64,000 bases of DNA from Candidatus Schekmanbacteria bacterium (GTDB lineage: Bacteria > CSSED10-310 > JACPHN01), in NCBI GenBank assembly GCA_016188575.1, contig JACPHN010000006.1:1-64000 (forward strand), read 5' to 3'. The first letter of the stretch is position 1, and every line of letters begins with the position of its first letter. This document shows positions 51,637 through 63,070 of the stretch, in pieces. The notes under the pieces are model-generated. The model searched no databases, was not told the origin of the DNA, and worked only from the letters and a program-made list of their open reading frames with translations. The position numbers and the translations under genes are program-made.

Positions 51637-51764
51637 GACAGTGTTGCCTCGAAGGCAACACTGTCGCCTCGCTGGAAACAGCGGCATAAATGTGAAAATG
51701 AAGCGCTTCCGGGCGCGGGCGCGGGCGCGGGCGCGGGGAGAGTGTTGCCTCCGGGGCAACACTC
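51637..51764. repeat. Two related hairpins with a shared AGTGTTGCC stem, separated by a GGGCGC repeat
   Basis: First hairpin 51637-51665: perfect 13-base stem GACAGTGTTGCCT with a 3-base loop. Second 51740-51764: 10-base stem GAGTGTTGCC with a 5-base loop. The common stem core suggests copies of one repeat family. Between them at about 51711-51738 lies a run of four to five GGGCGC units. No T-tract follows either hairpin. Confidence 0.8.
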
Positions 51765-51938
51765 GTGGCGCCTGTCGCTGGCGGGAGTGGTGGCCGAAAC
51801 CGCTTCGGAGTCGCATCGCACCGAAGCGCCCGAGGTTGGCATGGCGCATGCACCGCGCGTCGCCGGTTGGGCGCACCGCAGCGCCCCAGGGTCCGCGCGG
51901 CACCCACACAACGCACCATCTACAGGAGGTGAAGCGAG

Positions 51939-52028
51939 ATGAAGAAGCAAGCGGCGAAGGTCCGACCCGAGCAGGTCAAGACCGTGAAGGCAGGGCCGAC
52001 TCAGGCTCACTGGATCATAGCCGCCTGA
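51939..52028 (+). CDS. Possible 29-residue peptide gene
   Basis: A 30-codon frame starts at ATG 51939, seven bases after a perfect AGGAGGTGA Shine-Dalgarno, the strongest one in this part of the window. The peptide is basic (MKKQAAKVRPEQVKTVKAG) and ends in a hydrophobic AHWIIAA. Too short for family recognition. It could be a leader peptide, a secreted or membrane-active peptide, or the intact start of a lost gene. No modification enzyme or exporter is next to it. Confidence 0.4.
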   Translation: MKKQAAKVRPEQVKTVKAGPTQAHWIIAA

Positions 52029-52212
52029 CGAGCCGAGCCATCGACCGGCTGACGCCGAGGCGCGACCCGCGACTTGTCGCGGGTCGCGCCATCGACGGAG
52101 GGGATTGCACGCCTCCAGCGGTGCATGGCACAAGGGATCCGGTGAGACCGCAACGGTTCAATGAAGGCCCGCACGATGGCACAGCCCTCGCCTCCATTTT
52201 TCGATCCCAAGG

Positions 52213-52746
52213 CGGTTTCTGACGATCGTGCTCGTGGAAGTGCCAAAGTTCTCCAAGCCCCCCGAGGAGGCGGCGGATCTCGGGGAGCGCTGGATCAGTT
52301 TTCTCAGGGAGGGCAATCGCATGTCATCGGTCGTACTGGAGGAATGGGCGACGCCCGAGCTCAAGAAGGCGATCGAAGAGCTCGAGCGCCTGCGCGGCGA
52401 CGAGAAAATGCACCGTCTGTATGAACGACGCCTACTTGCCGTACAGCTTCTTGCCACCGAGCTACAGGACTCATATCAGCAAGGTCGCGAGAAAGGCCTC
52501 GAGGAAGGACCTGAGAAAGGACTCGAGAAAGGACGCGAGGCAGGGCACCGAGCGGGGTTTGTCGAGTCGGTGCTGTTCGACTTGGAGATCCGCTTCGGAG
52601 AAGCAGCTTTGGGCTTGAAGGCGCGACTCGAGGCCATGGAGGATCTGGCGTCGTTGCGAGCCATCGAGAAGGCGCTTGCCGCAGGGAAAGACCTCGAGAC
52701 GATTGGCGCGATGCTCGACGGTGAAGCCGGCACATCCAAGCTCTGA
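52213..52746 (+). pseudogene. 5'-truncated Rpn-family (PD-(D/E)XK nuclease transposase-like) gene
   Basis: About 172 codons resembling the C-terminal half of recombination-promoting nuclease proteins: LVEVPKFSKPPEEAADLGER, WISFLREGNR (in the family ELPKF...WLYFLK), a helical domain, and the characteristic Gly-Lys-Glu repeats (GREKGLEEGPEKGLEKGREA) before a final helical segment. The N-terminal nuclease core of about 130 residues is missing. The frame opens at about 52213 with GTG 52228 as first possible start and no ribosome-binding site. Likely inactive. Confidence 0.65.
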
Positions 52747-53039
52747 GATGCGTGACCGCCTCGGCGCGGGACCCAACAGACCCGTGCCTCGAAACAGACC
52801 GTTCGCTCGGTAAAGGGTCGGGTGACTGCGGCACAGCATCTCGGTGCACGCCGCGCACGGTTGCCACTTCCGGCGAAAGTACCGACGACTCATTTTTCGG
52901 GCTTTTTGCTCGGTGGTGCCAGGTTTGAAAGACTATGGGGAGTAACAGCGACGCGATTGAAAAATGGCGTACGACCAGCCCGGAGGAAGAAAAAGCATGG
53001 CTGGCCGAGTTTGAGGCGGCGGCGCGACACCCGCTCAGA

Positions 53040-53330
53040 CTACGCTTCCGCCGTCACGAGGTCGATAGCGATGTGGAGTCGGCAATCGGTCCCTTGGCGC
53101 CGGGGGCCTGAACGGTTGTGGCATCGACGACTACGATGCGAGAGCTCCGCAGCTCTTCAGCTTGGGACAGCGTTTTTGCTTCCGACATTTCCGCTACCAT
53201 CGCCCGCAACAGGCCCATGCGCGATCTCCATGCCAACGCTACGCGGTAAGTGGATTGCAGGAGTCCGTGCGGCCAAATGGGCGACTGGAGAATCCAGGCG
53301 GTTTCTTGCATGGTGCTCGTACGCAAGTAA
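53040..53330 (-). pseudogene. IS4-type DDE transposase remnant
   Basis: On the minus strand, 53326 down to about 53054 reads LRAMVAEMSEAKTLSQAEEL and RIVVVDATTVQAPGAKG, the strand around the first catalytic Asp of IS4-like transposases. A one-base shift then gives GTDCRLHIAIDLVTAEA and a stop; the family consensus here is GTDWRLH. Only about 95 of roughly 400 residues survive, with a frameshift and a stop, so it is a fossil. It sits between the Rpn remnant and the VapBC pair. Confidence 0.7.
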
Positions 53331-53418
53331 CCTGGCTGCGTCGCCGCAAGCGGGCTTGCGGTCGGCCGGTGAGCAGGTAATACTCTTACAAATCGGAGTA
53401 CGACCAGGAGGTAGGCAG

Positions 53419-53664
53419 ATGCGAGTCACCGAAAAAGGGCAAGTCACAATTCCGATTGAGATCCGACAGCAACTCGGCATTGTGCCGGAAACAGAGGTCG
53501 AGTTCTACGTCATCGGAAACGAAATTAGGGTGCGTAAGGTCGAAGGACAACAGCGCCGTGGGCGCGACCTGATCAGCCGGCTACGAGGACGGGGTGCCGT
53601 CAAAATGACCACTGAAGAGATCATGGCCTTGACCCGAGATGAAGATGAGCCGCGTACTAGTTGA
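53419..53664 (+). CDS. vapB: AbrB-type antitoxin (VapB/MazE-like)
   Basis: 81 aa. Swapped-hairpin AbrB DNA-binding domain: MRVTEKGQVTIPIEIRQQLG, VPETEVEFYVIGNEIRVRKV. The C-terminal tail (GRDLISRLRGRGAVKMTTEE) should wrap around the toxin. Strong CAGGAGGTAG ribosome-binding site before ATG 53419. It overlaps the PIN toxin gene by 26 bases; as in other pairs, the two proteins together likely repress their own promoter. Confidence 0.9.
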   Translation: MRVTEKGQVTIPIEIRQQLGIVPETEVEFYVIGNEIRVRKVEGQQRRGRDLISRLRGRGAVKMTTEEIMALTRDEDEPRTS

Positions 53665-54049
53665 CAGCAACGTCATTCTTGATGTTCTGACAGAGTCTGA
53701 GGAGTGGTTCGACTGGTCTGCCGCAGCTCTCGCGCGTTGTGCCGACGAAGGCGAGCTGGCGATCAACCCGATTATCTACGCCGAAGTCTCGATTCGCTTC
53801 GAACGAATCGAGGCGCTCGATGACGCTCTGGCGCCAAGTCAGTTCGTACGCCTGGCGTTACCTTGGGAGGCGGCGTTTCTGGCCGGGAAGTGCTTTCTGG
53901 CCTATCGCCGCAAGGGCGGCGTTCGGCGCTCGCCGCTGCCGGATTTCTACATCGGCGCCCACGCTGCAGTCGGCAGCCTGACGCTGCTTACGCGTGACGG
54001 CAGCAGGTACCGAACTTTTTTCCCCAATCTCGAGATTATTTCACCATAG
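53639..54049 (+). CDS. vapC: PIN-domain toxin (VapC)
   Basis: 136 aa ribonuclease of the VapC family. Acidic active site visible: D9 in RVLVDSNVILDVL, E49 in NPIIYAEVSIRF, D102 in SPLPDFYIGAHAAVGS and D120 in LLTRDGSRYRTFFP. A complete PIN domain of normal length, so probably functional. ATG 53639 or 53645. Known relatives cut tRNA or the sarcin-ricin loop of 23S rRNA; the target here is unknown. Position in a relic-rich segment suits a horizontally acquired addiction module. Confidence 0.9.
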   Translation: MKMSRVLVDSNVILDVLTESEEWFDWSAAALARCADEGELAINPIIYAEVSIRFERIEALDDALAPSQFVRLALPWEAAFLAGKCFLAYRRKGGVRRSPLPDFYIGAHAAVGSLTLLTRDGSRYRTFFPNLEIISP

Positions 54050-54391
54050 ACTCAATAAGCAGCCAAAGTAGCCACTCCTCCTTCGTCTACAATCGGACAG
54101 AGCGGCTGGAGGCCTGAGGGTGTGTTGCGTTGCATGCCCACACACCGACCCCGTTGCAGGCTGGACCGATCATGATGAGCCTCGACTGCGGCCCATGGAT
54201 CTCCCGGGTGATTCCCTCTTGCTCCGATCTCCTCATGGATTATCCGTGTTCAATCCGTGAAAACGCGCTGTTTCCCGGGATCCTCGGCTACCGCTCGCGC
54301 TTCATGCTGCGGGACGACACGACGTCCGTGGTCTTCTCGGTGTGACTGAGGTGCCGATAATCGCGGCACCGGTCGCGGGCACAAACGAAAC
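54050..54391. other. Intergenic region after VapC
   Basis: About 340 bases. A 71-codon frame at 54130 has no ribosome-binding site and no protein-like character. I see no other feature before the terminator. Confidence 0.4.
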
Positions 54392-54424
54392 GGGGCGAGC
54401 CACCACGAGAGCTCGCCCCTTTTT
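54392..54424. terminator. Rho-independent terminator, possibly bidirectional
   Basis: Nine-base stem GGGGCGAGC (54392-54400) pairs with 54411-54419 around a 10-base loop and is followed on the plus strand by TTTTT (54420-54424). On the minus strand the hairpin is followed by GTTTCGTTTG, so it may also end the gene at 54460-55077. Confidence 0.75.
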
Positions 54425-54459
54425 GGACTACGAGGAGTCAGGTCAGGAGAAACACCCGA

Positions 54460-55077
54460 CTACCGATGGACATCGTTGAGCTTGGTGGCCGTTGCGGCCG
54501 CCGCGCCGGCCTTGATCTGGCCGTTCTTCTCGAGAGTCACGGCGGTGGCGGAATACATCATGCCGCCGCCCTTACCGCTGCTGTTGACGGCGAGCCGGAT
54601 GTAACCGACGGTGCCGGCCTTGAGCGTGTGAGGGGTATTGGCCGCCTCGTACAGGAAGCCCTTGCCACCGAGCAGGAAGATCAGGTACTCGCTTCCGGCC
54701 TGGACCGACTGGGCGGCGTTGACCTGGAAGGTCTGCTTGCCGATGGTAACGGAACCGCAATTCAGCTTGGCAAGGGCATCGGCAAACGCCTTCGGATCGC
54801 CCTGCGCAGCCTGCAGCGTCGCGAGGTCTTCTTCGGTGATGTATTTGGTGATGTTCATGTTGACGAGAGTGCCGGCGGTCACGGTTCCGCCGACGCCACT
54901 GGCACCGCCACCGCCTGCGCCGATGACCGCACCGCCGCCGGTTGCCCCGGTGGCGCCCATGACGGCCTGGTAGGCCCCGGTAGGCGCCTGCGCGGCCAGG
55001 GCCAGGCTCGTGGCCGCGGAAAAGGCCAGCGCCATGGCGAGAGCGGCAAGCTTTGTAGAACGTAGAGTGAGCGTCAT
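54460..55077 (-). CDS. Secreted Gly-rich hypothetical protein
   Basis: 205 aa. Clear signal peptide (LAALAMALAFSAATSLALAA, cleavage about residue 29), a Gly/Ala/Val linker (GATGGGAVIGAGGGGASGVG, about 42-68), then a folded domain: LVNMNITKYITEEDLATLQA, LNCGSVTIGKQTFQVNAAQS, YLIFLLGGKGFLYEAANTPH and VGYIRLAVNSSGKGGGMMYS. The NITKYxT(x)EE block recalls secreted proteins of unknown function seen in Acidobacteria and Deltaproteobacteria; this link is weak. A single Cys in the mature part. Start ATG 55077. Function unknown. Confidence 0.78.
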   Translation of the reverse strand: MTLTLRSTKLAALAMALAFSAATSLALAAQAPTGAYQAVMGATGATGGGAVIGAGGGGASGVGGTVTAGTLVNMNITKYITEEDLATLQAAQGDPKAFADALAKLNCGSVTIGKQTFQVNAAQSVQAGSEYLIFLLGGKGFLYEAANTPHTLKAGTVGYIRLAVNSSGKGGGMMYSATAVTLEKNGQIKAGAAAATATKLNDVHR

Positions 55078-55371
55078 TCTTCGAACTCCTTGCTAACAAC
55101 CCATCGATTCTCGAGTCGGACAGTCCGGCTCGCTGCCGCCTCTCATAGAGCAAGTCGCGTGCCACTGCAATCCATGGCAATCCTGGGCGCCGAGGGTGGG
55201 AGAGGCCGCAGTGGGAAGAGCAGGGCGGGGGCGGTGGAGCGGAAGAAAAGGTGATTGGAAGCGGAGAGGGGCGGGCCGCGCAAATCCATGGTGCCGTAAA
55301 GACGCCACGAGTCGCCGCCGCCCGGCGGACCGGCTCACCGGGAAGGCGCGATCTTGACCGATTGTTGTCTA
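55078..55371. other. Intergenic region
   Basis: About 290 bases upstream of the Gly-rich protein gene. It presumably holds that gene's promoter; no convincing boxes or repeats were found. Confidence 0.4.
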
Positions 55372-55737
55372 CTACTTGCCGTCCCGGCCCCGCGCCCCCG
55401 ATACCTCCGGCACCGCCGTTGCCGGCGGTTCGCTTGCCGCGCCACCCACTCGGCTCTCGCGCCCCTGCCGCACGACCACGAGCACCAGCCCCAATAACCC
55501 GAAGTCGACGAGCAGCAGGCCAGCGAGCACCAGCCTCCGAAGCAACGACAGCAGCGGGTCCGCCGCGGGATAGTAGGCGGCAGATTCGGCCCAAAGCATC
55601 TGCCCCAGCCACCAGGAGACGCGCAGCCACAGACCGGCAACCGCGGCCAGGATCGCCGGCCGCGCCCGCCGGGAAACCCAGGCGCCAGCCGACCCCGCTG
55701 CCACCGCCGCCGCTGCCGCCTCAACCGCCAGGCTCAT
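55372..55737 (-). CDS. Small membrane protein overlapping the kinase gene
   Basis: 121 aa. Two to three hydrophobic segments: [40 protein letters not shown] and LVLAGLLLVDFGLLGLVLVV, followed by a polar C-terminus. The ATG at 55737 lies 17 bases inside the end of the Ser/Thr kinase gene, so translation is probably coupled. No family recognised; it may be a partner or anchor of the kinase. Confidence 0.65.
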   Translation of the reverse strand: MSLAVEAAAAAVAAGSAGAWVSRRARPAILAAVAGLWLRVSWWLGQMLWAESAAYYPAADPLLSLLRRLVLAGLLLVDFGLLGLVLVVVRQGRESRVGGAASEPPATAVPEVSGARGRDGK

Positions 55738-58048
55738 CGGACTTCCTGGGAAAGCTCAAGTAGACCCCGGGCTTGAACGTCGTCGGATAAACCAGTGGCT
55801 CCACGCCCGGAATGCGATATTGCAGCCGCACCCGGTGAATCTCGGGACCCGCCGCTACCGGCCACTTCAGCAACGGGCTCTCGCCCAGCGGAACGTCATC
55901 CACAAACACGTCGCACGCGGCAGAGCAACTGACATTCAGATATCCATACTGGGGCTCGGGAACCGTCACCGGCACCGGGGTGCCCGCCCGCACCTCGATC
56001 GTCTTGCGAAAGAGGTAATACGGCCGCACCGAAACGAGCACGACTTTGTGGACGCCGGCCTCGAGCCGCACCATGCGGCCGCCGCCGCCCACCTTTCCGT
56101 ACCCCTTGTCGTCGACGGACAGCTCCATGTCCACCGGACTGGTCACCTGGATCGCGGCGTCGGTGCTGGCCGCAAGCTCGACCGCCAGCTCCGCGCTTGC
56201 GGGCAGATCTCTCACCGCAGCCTTGTAGCCGTCAAGCTCGAGCTTGAGCTTGCCGCCGCCACACCCCGCGGGCGGCAGCATGGCAGTCAGCGGCGTCCTG
56301 CCGAGAGCGCGACCGGCAAGAGATACCGCGGCGTGCGCCGGCACGGAAGTCACACGCACCGCTCGCACCTCGGGTTCCAGCCGCAGCTCGAGGGCCTCCG
56401 GTGCCGCGGAATCCAGGGTGATGCGGCGCTGCGTGGCGACGTGACACGGAGTGGAAGCCGTGATGAGATGGTCCGAACCCGCGGCACCGCGGATCGTTAT
56501 CGTTGCCGGTGCCCGCTGCGGTACGGTGCCGCCATCGACGGTGATCGCCGCTCCGGTCGGGTTCGTGGTGAGCGTCAGCTCGCGCTGCAGGATCACCGGT
56601 GCGCCGCCGCTGTCCGGCGCGGGCGTGGCTCCCGGCCTGGCCGTTGCCGCTCCCGGCAGGCTTGGCACCGCAACCACATCAAAGGTCGGCACCCCTGGCG
56701 GCGCTGTCGGCTCACCTGCCTCGCCATCGGCGGCCCGCGGCGTCGCTGGCACGAGCCCAAGCTGGCCGTCACCCGCGCTACCGCGCAGCAGCCCGAGAAT
56801 GGCCGAATCCACGCGACGAAGATCGTACACGGCCGCGCCCAAAACCACGATCAGCGCCCCCATCAGGACCAGGAGCCACGCCGGAATCGCTCTGGCACCG
56901 CGAGGCGGCCCTGCAATGGCTGCTTCATGCGCCGAAACACCGGTCAACGACGCCAGGCTGCCAAGCGCCGTTTCCGACGACAACGGGGTCGCCGCCGGCG
57001 GCGGCACGGCCGTCGATCCTGTCGGTTGCGCCACCGGCGCGCCGGTCGACGCTTCCTTCACCTGGTCGCCGGTGACCGTCGCTACCGGTATGCTGAGACT
57101 TTCTACCGGTCGATCTTCGGGCGCTTCGATGATCTTGTTCTTGCGCAGGTAGGCCATGAAATGCGGGATGTCGCCCGCTCCCGGCGAATCCGCGGTAGCC
57201 CGCTGAATTTCCGCCAGCTCGCGGCGAAAGTGCTCGGCCTGCTGATAGCGCTCTTCAGGGTTTTTGGCCAGAAGCTTCATGACCACTCCGTCGAGAGCAT
57301 CGGGAACTTTCGTGTTGCGTCCGCGGATCGACTCCGGCGCCTCCGACAGAATCTTGAACAGAATTTGGTAATCGCTGTCGCCGCCGAACGGCTGGATTCC
57401 CGTAAACATTTCGTAGGCGAGAATCCCGAGCGAAAACAGATCCGACCGGCCATCGAGCGGCTGGCCGCGGATCTGCTCGGGAGACAGATAGGCGATCTTT
57501 CCCTTGATGATGCCGCTCTTGGTGTTGTAGCTACGGCCCGTCGCCTTGGCGATGCCGAAGTCCATGAGCTTCACCGCGCCTTCGAAGGAAATGAGGACGT
57601 TCTTGCTCGACACGTCCCGATGCACGAGCCGCAATGGTTCGCCCTCGGGGGTCAGAGCGCGGTGCGCGTACCCCAGGCCGGAAGCGATTTCGCTGAGGAT
57701 GGACAGCGACACGGGAAGCGGAAGGACGCGGGACTGCGCTGCAAACTTCTTCATCAGCTCGTGCAGCGACGGACCGGGAATATATTCCATCGCGATGTAC
57801 CACGCGCCGTCGACGCACCCGAAGTCGTAGACCTGCACGATATTCTGGTGCATGAGCTGCGCGGAAATGCGCGCCTCGGTCCGGAATTGCTCGATGAACT
57901 CGGGATCTTCGGAGTTTCCCGGGAGAATCCGCTTGATCGCCACGAGCCGCTCGAAGCCGCCCTCGCGCGCGAGACGTGCCTTGAAAACCTCGGCCATGCC
58001 GCCGGCGCCGATTCGCGATATGAGCTCGTAGTTACCGAAGCGCACCAT
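55721..58048 (-). CDS. PknB-type Ser/Thr kinase with C-terminal PEGA domains
   Basis: 775 aa transmembrane Hanks-type kinase. Kinase domain 1-275: Gly loop [19 protein letters not shown]39 in VAIKR, HRD 143-145 in [16 protein letters not shown] 163-165 in [32 protein letters not shown] Pro/Thr-rich juxtamembrane stretch, one TM helix ([20 protein letters not shown], about 415-435), then an extracytoplasmic part with PEGA repeats ([60 protein letters not shown]). This is common in Myxococcota and other Deltaproteobacteria. ATG 58048 without a strong ribosome-binding site. Divergent from malic enzyme. Confidence 0.93.
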   Translation of the reverse strand: MVRFGNYELISRIGAGGMAEVFKARLAREGGFERLVAIKRILPGNSEDPEFIEQFRTEARISAQLMHQNIVQVYDFGCVDGAWYIAMEYIPGPSLHELMKKFAAQSRVLPLPVSLSILSEIASGLGYAHRALTPEGEPLRLVHRDVSSKNVLISFEGAVKLMDFGIAKATGRSYNTKSGIIKGKIAYLSPEQIRGQPLDGRSDLFSLGILAYEMFTGIQPFGGDSDYQILFKILSEAPESIRGRNTKVPDALDGVVMKLLAKNPEERYQQAEHFRRELAEIQRATADSPGAGDIPHFMAYLRKNKIIEAPEDRPVESLSIPVATVTGDQVKEASTGAPVAQPTGSTAVPPPAATPLSSETALGSLASLTGVSAHEAAIAGPPRGARAIPAWLLVLMGALIVVLGAAVYDLRRVDSAILGLLRGSAGDGQLGLVPATPRAADGEAGEPTAPPGVPTFDVVAVPSLPGAATARPGATPAPDSGGAPVILQRELTLTTNPTGAAITVDGGTVPQRAPATITIRGAAGSDHLITASTPCHVATQRRITLDSAAPEALELRLEPEVRAVRVTSVPAHAAVSLAGRALGRTPLTAMLPPAGCGGGKLKLELDGYKAAVRDLPASAELAVELAASTDAAIQVTSPVDMELSVDDKGYGKVGGGGRMVRLEAGVHKVVLVSVRPYYLFRKTIEVRAGTPVPVTVPEPQYGYLNVSCSAACDVFVDDVPLGESPLLKWPVAAGPEIHRVRLQYRIPGVEPLVYPTTFKPGVYLSFPRKSDEPGG

Positions 58049-58316
58049 CTCTACCGCACTGAGGGGAGAAGTGCTCGCTAGTCTTGGTGATTCGCGCCAA
58101 GATTGCAAGCGGTGGCGCCCGCTGCACCCACCGCCTGTTCTCCGCCGGCGTGACGGCGCCCCCCACCGCATCTCCCCGCAAGCGGCGGGACAGAGGGCCG
58201 GCGGAGTGGGTCATGGCCGGTGCTTGACAGGTGACCGTCAATGGCGCTTTCCTCCACGTCTCAAGCAACGCGCGCGCCGCGCAACCGCGACCGCGCTCCA
58301 CGCAAGAGGACACGCG

Positions 58317-60632
<2,316 letters not shown>

Positions 60633-60653
60633 GAGCCGCACAAGGAGCACCCC

Positions 60654-62042
60654 ATGACCAACATCGCACAGTTGCCGTGCGGAACCACGACCGTCCCGGT
60701 CGAGCTCGACGACCACACCTTCCTCGTGGAGCAGGCGCCGAACCTGCCATTGCCGCCCCAGCCCGATCTCGCCGCCGCTGTCCGCAACGCGCTCGATCAC
60801 CCGCTGGACCGCCCGCCCCTGGACACGCAGGTCGGCCCGCGATCACGCGTGACCATCGCGTTCGATGACCCTACAGTCCCCTGTTTCGCGCCGGTGTGGC
60901 AGGAGGGGCTCGGCCAGATTGTCGAGCAGCTTCTGCGCGGCGGGGCTCAGGAACAGAACCTCACCCTGTTATGCGCGAACGCGTTGCACCGCAAATTCCG
61001 CCGCGAGGAGCTCGCGCGCACCATCGGGCAGCGCCTGGTGGACCGCTTCGGCGACCGGCTGCGCTGTCACGACGCCGAGGATCCGGACAACCTGGTCCAC
61101 GTCGGGGAGACGTCCGGCGGTTTCCCCGTCGAGCTGCACCGCGCCGCCGTGGACGCCGACCTGTGCATCTACCTCAACACCTCGTGCTGGAAGGCCTTCA
61201 ACGGCGGTTGGAAGTCGATCTGCGTGGGGTTGTCGACCTATCGCTCGATCCGGTGCCACCACACGCCGGAGTCGATGTCCATGTCGCTCGAGCGAAACAG
61301 GATGCACGAAATCCTCGATGAAATGGGCGCACTCCTCGACGAGCGGCTCGGTACCGAGCATTTCTTCAAGGTCGAGACGGTGCTCGCAAACCCCTTCCAG
61401 GTGGGGAAAATGTGGTCCGGCAGCATCGCGGCGACGCGGGCCGAGGTGCTGAAGCTGCAGGCGGAGTCCGGCCAGAGCCGCAGGAGCCTGCTCCAGGAGA
61501 AGGCCGACATCGTCTGCTACGGCGTCCCGGCCTGGAGCCCCTACGCAGCCTTTGCGGGCATGAACCCCTTGCTGACCCTGGTTTCCACGGGGCTAGGGTA
61601 CCTGGGCGGGGTGATCGAGGCTCTCGGGAAACCCGGCTGCTCCGTGATTCTCGCCACCCCCTGCCCGGACGAGTGGGACGACGCGCACCATCCGTCGTAT
61701 CGCGAAGTGTGGAACAGGATCCTGCCGCAGACGAAGGATCCGGAGGATATCCGCGTGCGCTTCGAGGAGGAGCTCGCCGCACGACCCGACTACGTGGACA
61801 AGTACCGCAACGGGTTCGGGTTCCATCCCGCGCATGGCATCATGGCCACGTACCCATTGAAGCGCCTCCGACACGCCGCGCGGATCTTCGTGGCCCACGC
61901 ACAGTCCCCCGAGCTGATCACGCATCTCGGCTTCACGCCCGTACCCACCGTCACCGGCGCCCTCGCCCAGGCGCGAGAACTCCACGGTCCCGGGGCAACC
62001 GTGGCGGTCGTCAAATATCCCATGGCGGTCAATCGGCACTAA
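60654..62042 (+). CDS. LarA-like (DUF2088) nickel-pincer enzyme family protein
   Basis: 462 aa. The lactate-racemase N-terminal domain is recognised from TIAFDDPTVPCFAP (LarA: DxTRP), LCANALHRKFRREEL with H112, and NGGWKSICVGLSTYRSIRCHH with K187, the lysine that binds the pincer cofactor, and H202/H203. The Arg of DxTRP is Val75 here, and the His ten residues before the cofactor lysine is replaced by Ser/Cys, so lactate is probably not the substrate; other 2-hydroxyacids are likely. Located directly after malic enzyme in the same direction. Cofactor genes larB, larC and larE are not in the window. Confidence 0.8.
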   Translation: MTNIAQLPCGTTTVPVELDDHTFLVEQAPNLPLPPQPDLAAAVRNALDHPLDRPPLDTQVGPRSRVTIAFDDPTVPCFAPVWQEGLGQIVEQLLRGGAQEQNLTLLCANALHRKFRREELARTIGQRLVDRFGDRLRCHDAEDPDNLVHVGETSGGFPVELHRAAVDADLCIYLNTSCWKAFNGGWKSICVGLSTYRSIRCHHTPESMSMSLERNRMHEILDEMGALLDERLGTEHFFKVETVLANPFQVGKMWSGSIAATRAEVLKLQAESGQSRRSLLQEKADIVCYGVPAWSPYAAFAGMNPLLTLVSTGLGYLGGVIEALGKPGCSVILATPCPDEWDDAHHPSYREVWNRILPQTKDPEDIRVRFEEELAARPDYVDKYRNGFGFHPAHGIMATYPLKRLRHAARIFVAHAQSPELITHLGFTPVPTVTGALAQARELHGPGATVAVVKYPMAVNRH

Positions 62043-62152
62043 GGACGCAACTCACAACAACCTGAACAAATCAGGGTTGGCCAGCCGAGAGAACCGCGGA
62101 GCTCGCCGAGGCCGCAGAGGTCCATGGTCGAACCAGCGGTGGATTTGGACCT

Positions 62153-63070
62153 CTACCGCGCCCGCGCCGAGAGCCCCAACGCCGGATACACATCTTGCCA
62201 CGTGGCCTGCTTGAGCGACGTAGTATGGACGTACTCGAGCGCCGCGATCCCTTCCGCGGAGGTATTGATTGTCTCGACAGCGGTCCGCAGCGCGACGACC
62301 TCGCCTGCGCTCAGGTTTCCCGCGCCGACAAAGAGATTGATGGGGATCGGCTGAGATTCGTGGATGGACTCGATCACGCGCCACATCTGCGGAAATCGCT
62401 CCCGAAACAGCTCGAAAACGCGATTGGACACGAGCGCCGCATCCGCCTGCTTGAAGGCCATGCCGGTGAGGGCGCTAATCGATGACGACGCGGCCTCGAG
62501 CTTCGCGAAGTCGGTCAGCGATAGCTTGTTTTCAAAGACGACCTCTCGCGGTCGCTTCGAGGCCGGGTCCCAGAACTCTGGCGTCATCAGCACGCGGCCG
62601 CGCAGGTCCTCGAGCGACTTGATCCCGGATCCGCGCCTGACGACCACGCAGATAATCTGCGTGTCGCCTGTTGCCTCGACGACGGCTCGGGCAAACACCT
62701 GCAGCTCCCAGGCGTCCTTCTTTTCCAGCGCCAGTTCAGCGTGGAGCATGCCTCCCAGCGGAAACTGCCCAATGACACGCCCGCAATGGTCCATGAAAGT
62801 CTCGAGGTCGTGCCGTCGGGTGAAGTAGAAACCCTGGAGCTGTTTGCCAAAACGCGCCGAGAGTGGGCCGTGGATGACCGAGAGCACGCGCCGGGCGATC
62901 TCCCCGTGATCGCGACCAACCGTGTCGGGATAGTAGAAGACCAGGCTGCGCCGGCAGTCCTCCCGGGTGCGAGGCAAGCCGTCGCCGGCCGCGACATCAG
63001 ACGCGATCGCGACGAGAACGGTCGACACGAGCCATGCAAGTAGATGTGAGCATACGGATGCAGTGCGCAC
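62153..63070 (-). CDS. PhnD-like periplasmic substrate-binding protein
   Basis: 305 aa from GTG 63070 (behind GGGAGGAC); the upstream open frame is non-coding. Signal peptide (LLAWLVSTVLVAIASDVAAG). The type II periplasmic-binding fold is seen in LVFYYPDTVGRDHGEIARRV, IGQFPLGGMLHAELALEKKD, VVRRGSGIKSLEDLRGRVLM and AALVSNRVFELFRERFPQMW, matching the phosphate/phosphite/phosphonate-binding group (PhnD, PtxB). No transporter genes adjoin it, so it may feed a permease elsewhere or a sensor kinase. Ligand unknown. Confidence 0.78.
   Translation of the reverse strand: MRTASVCSHLLAWLVSTVLVAIASDVAAGDGLPRTREDCRRSLVFYYPDTVGRDHGEIARRVLSVIHGPLSARFGKQLQGFYFTRRHDLETFMDHCGRVIGQFPLGGMLHAELALEKKDAWELQVFARAVVEATGDTQIICVVVRRGSGIKSLEDLRGRVLMTPEFWDPASKRPREVVFENKLSLTDFAKLEAASSSISALTGMAFKQADAALVSNRVFELFRERFPQMWRVIESIHESQPIPINLFVGAGNLSAGEVVALRTAVETINTSAEGIAALEYVHTTSLKQATWQDVYPALGLSARAR

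Noticed and set aside
52935-53111. 58-codon plus-strand frame with a plausible helical start (SDAIEKWRTTSPEEEKAW)
   Set aside because: Its second half is antisense to the IS4-type transposase remnant and there is no proper ribosome-binding site; at best a gene start cut by the insertion.
54130-54345. 71-codon plus-strand frame before the terminator
   Set aside because: No ribosome-binding site, no domain, erratic composition.
58224-58252. Perfect TTGACA upstream of malic enzyme
   Set aside because: No acceptable -10 box 16-18 bases downstream (CTTTCC at the expected place).
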